Assembly (NCBI RefSeq): GCF_023016155.1
Contig: NZ_JALKBG010000008.1
Span: forward strand, 746,501 to 810,500
DNA: 64,000 nt
Reading direction: 5' to 3'
From: Aliiroseovarius sp. F20344
GTDB taxonomy: Bacteria; Pseudomonadota; Alphaproteobacteria; Rhodobacterales; Rhodobacteraceae
Shown: positions 63,495-64,000 of the stretch, piece by piece
Numbering within the stretch: position 1 is the stretch's first letter
Layout: every line of letters starts with the position of its first letter
The notes under the pieces: model-generated
Database searches by the model: none
What the model saw: the letters and a program-made list of their open reading frames with translations, nothing else
Told to the model about the DNA's origin: nothing
Made by a program: the position numbers and the translations under genes

Positions 63495-64000
63495 ATGATC
63501 GGGCGTTGGAGCACGTCTCAGGTCGAGGAGGAAGAACAACCTACTGGGTTTGATTCCTACGAGGTCCTGTTGGGCGACGTGATGCGCGGCGAACGCGCGA
63601 CGCTTGGAAAGTCCCTTCTGGATGTTCAGCGCGAGCTGAAAATCAAAGCCAACTACATTGCAGCAATCGAAAACTCAGACCCGTCAGCCTTTGCATCGCA
63701 AGGCTTTATCGCGGGTTATGTTCGCTCGTATGCGCGATATCTGGGCCTTGACCCGGAATGGGCCTATTCGACCTTCTGCAGAGAAGCTGGATTTGAAGTT
63801 GATCGGGGAAACTCGAAAGGCCTGATGAGTGAGAAAAAGGCAGAGCGGAATCCCGAGTATCGCGGTGATCCTCTGTCCAATCCACAAGCCAGCTGGGTCC
63901 CGAAAAAGGAAAGCGTTTTCACGGGTGTTGAACCCGGCGCGATTGGCTCCATCTCCATGCTTTTGCTGCTAATCGGCGGCCTTGGCTATGGCGGTTGGGC
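63495..64000 (+). CDS. RodZ-like helix-turn-helix membrane protein (3' end cut by window)
   Basis: The frame starts at ATG 63495 with AGGAG 8 bases upstream and runs open to the window edge, so the gene is partial. At least 168 residues are visible. An acidic N-terminus is followed by a Cro/RodZ-type helix-turn-helix (about 28-105: LGDVMRGERATLGKSLLDVQ; KANYIAAIENSDPSAFAS; GFIAGYVRSYARYLGLDPEW), then a polar linker and the start of a membrane segment (about 154 on, SISMLLLLIGGLGYGGW). RodZ proteins link the cytoskeleton MreB to wall synthesis; many alphaproteobacterial homologues are only HTH-TM proteins of unknown role. Confidence 0.85.
   Translation, partial: MIGRWSTSQVEEEEQPTGFDSYEVLLGDVMRGERATLGKSLLDVQRELKIKANYIAAIENSDPSAFASQGFIAGYVRSYARYLGLDPEWAYSTFCREAGFEVDRGNSKGLMSEKKAERNPEYRGDPLSNPQASWVPKKESVFTGVEPGAIGSISMLLLLIGGLGYGGW

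Overview
The window is a chromosomal segment of an alphaproteobacterium of the Roseobacter group (Rhodobacteraceae/Roseobacteraceae). The evidence is the gene content and order: phaZ-phaC-phaP-phaR, lexA-moeA-moaC-trpC-trpD-trpG, dgt-argS-SPOR-nagZ-scpA-scpB, the bamE/DUF177/rpmF/plsX/fabH/ihfA/merR block beside tRNA-Pro, a LexA operator of the alphaproteobacterial GTTC-N7-GTTC type, and an ALAS-type hemA very close to the Rhodobacter enzyme. Genus cannot be told from sequence alone. Coding density is high, no insertion sequence, prophage or CRISPR array is visible, and no gene-free stretch exceeds 300 bases.

Layout: 1-3.2 kb holds a divergent Tag-like glycosylase (cut by the window edge) and three tandem alpha/beta hydrolases. 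3.2-7.8 kb is the polyhydroxyalkanoate locus (depolymerase, synthase, phasin, PhaR) with TGC-rich palindromic operators before phaP and phaR. 7.9-12.8 kb is lexA, moeA, moaC, trpC, trpD, trpG, all leftward, with three LexA half-sites over a good promoter. 13-26 kb is mixed housekeeping and accessory genes: a YibQ-like deacetylase, a cupin, a membrane protein, enolase, an EamA transporter, a Fur/Mur regulator, a TetR regulator, a PhzF protein, a Na+/H+ antiporter, two endonuclease/exonuclease/phosphatase proteins, a nucleoside hydrolase and a GIN-domain protein. 26-36 kb has a globin-like protein lacking a proximal His, ErpA, dGTPase, ArgS, a SPOR protein, NagZ, ScpA, ScpB, a formate/nitrite-type channel and a long dCTP deaminase. 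36-41.6 kb is the tRNA-Pro/merR/ihfA/fabH/plsX/rpmF/DUF177/bamE block. 41.8-50.7 kb has an OlsB-like acyltransferase, an ABC-F ATPase, a non-pyrrolysine MttB homologue, hemolysin III, a PLP decarboxylase, TpiA, a 2OG-Fe(II) dioxygenase and a TfoX-like protein.

50.7-53 kb is the most interesting part. Two Fe-S assembly genes, a SufT-type DUF59 gene and a SufA/IscA-type gene, are separated by a two-gene module: a SatD-family protein with a class III cyclase-like N-terminus and a C-terminal helix-turn-helix, and a DUF3307 membrane protein. The entire gap upstream of satD is filled by four GCAACC-N6-GGTTGC palindromes at an exact 30-bp period. The first contains the likely -10 box and the second overlaps the likely -35 box, and initiation would fall close to the start codon. 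I read this as a self-controlled regulator plus membrane partner responding to an unknown signal.

53-64 kb contains tgt, a flavodoxin-like protein, lon with a heat-shock-type promoter, a GlxA/AraC regulator with a 33-bp palindrome upstream, tRNA-Val, a histidine phosphatase, two almost identical tRNA-Asp genes, an M20 dipeptidase, hemA with an FNR-type box, and the start of a RodZ-like gene running off the right edge.
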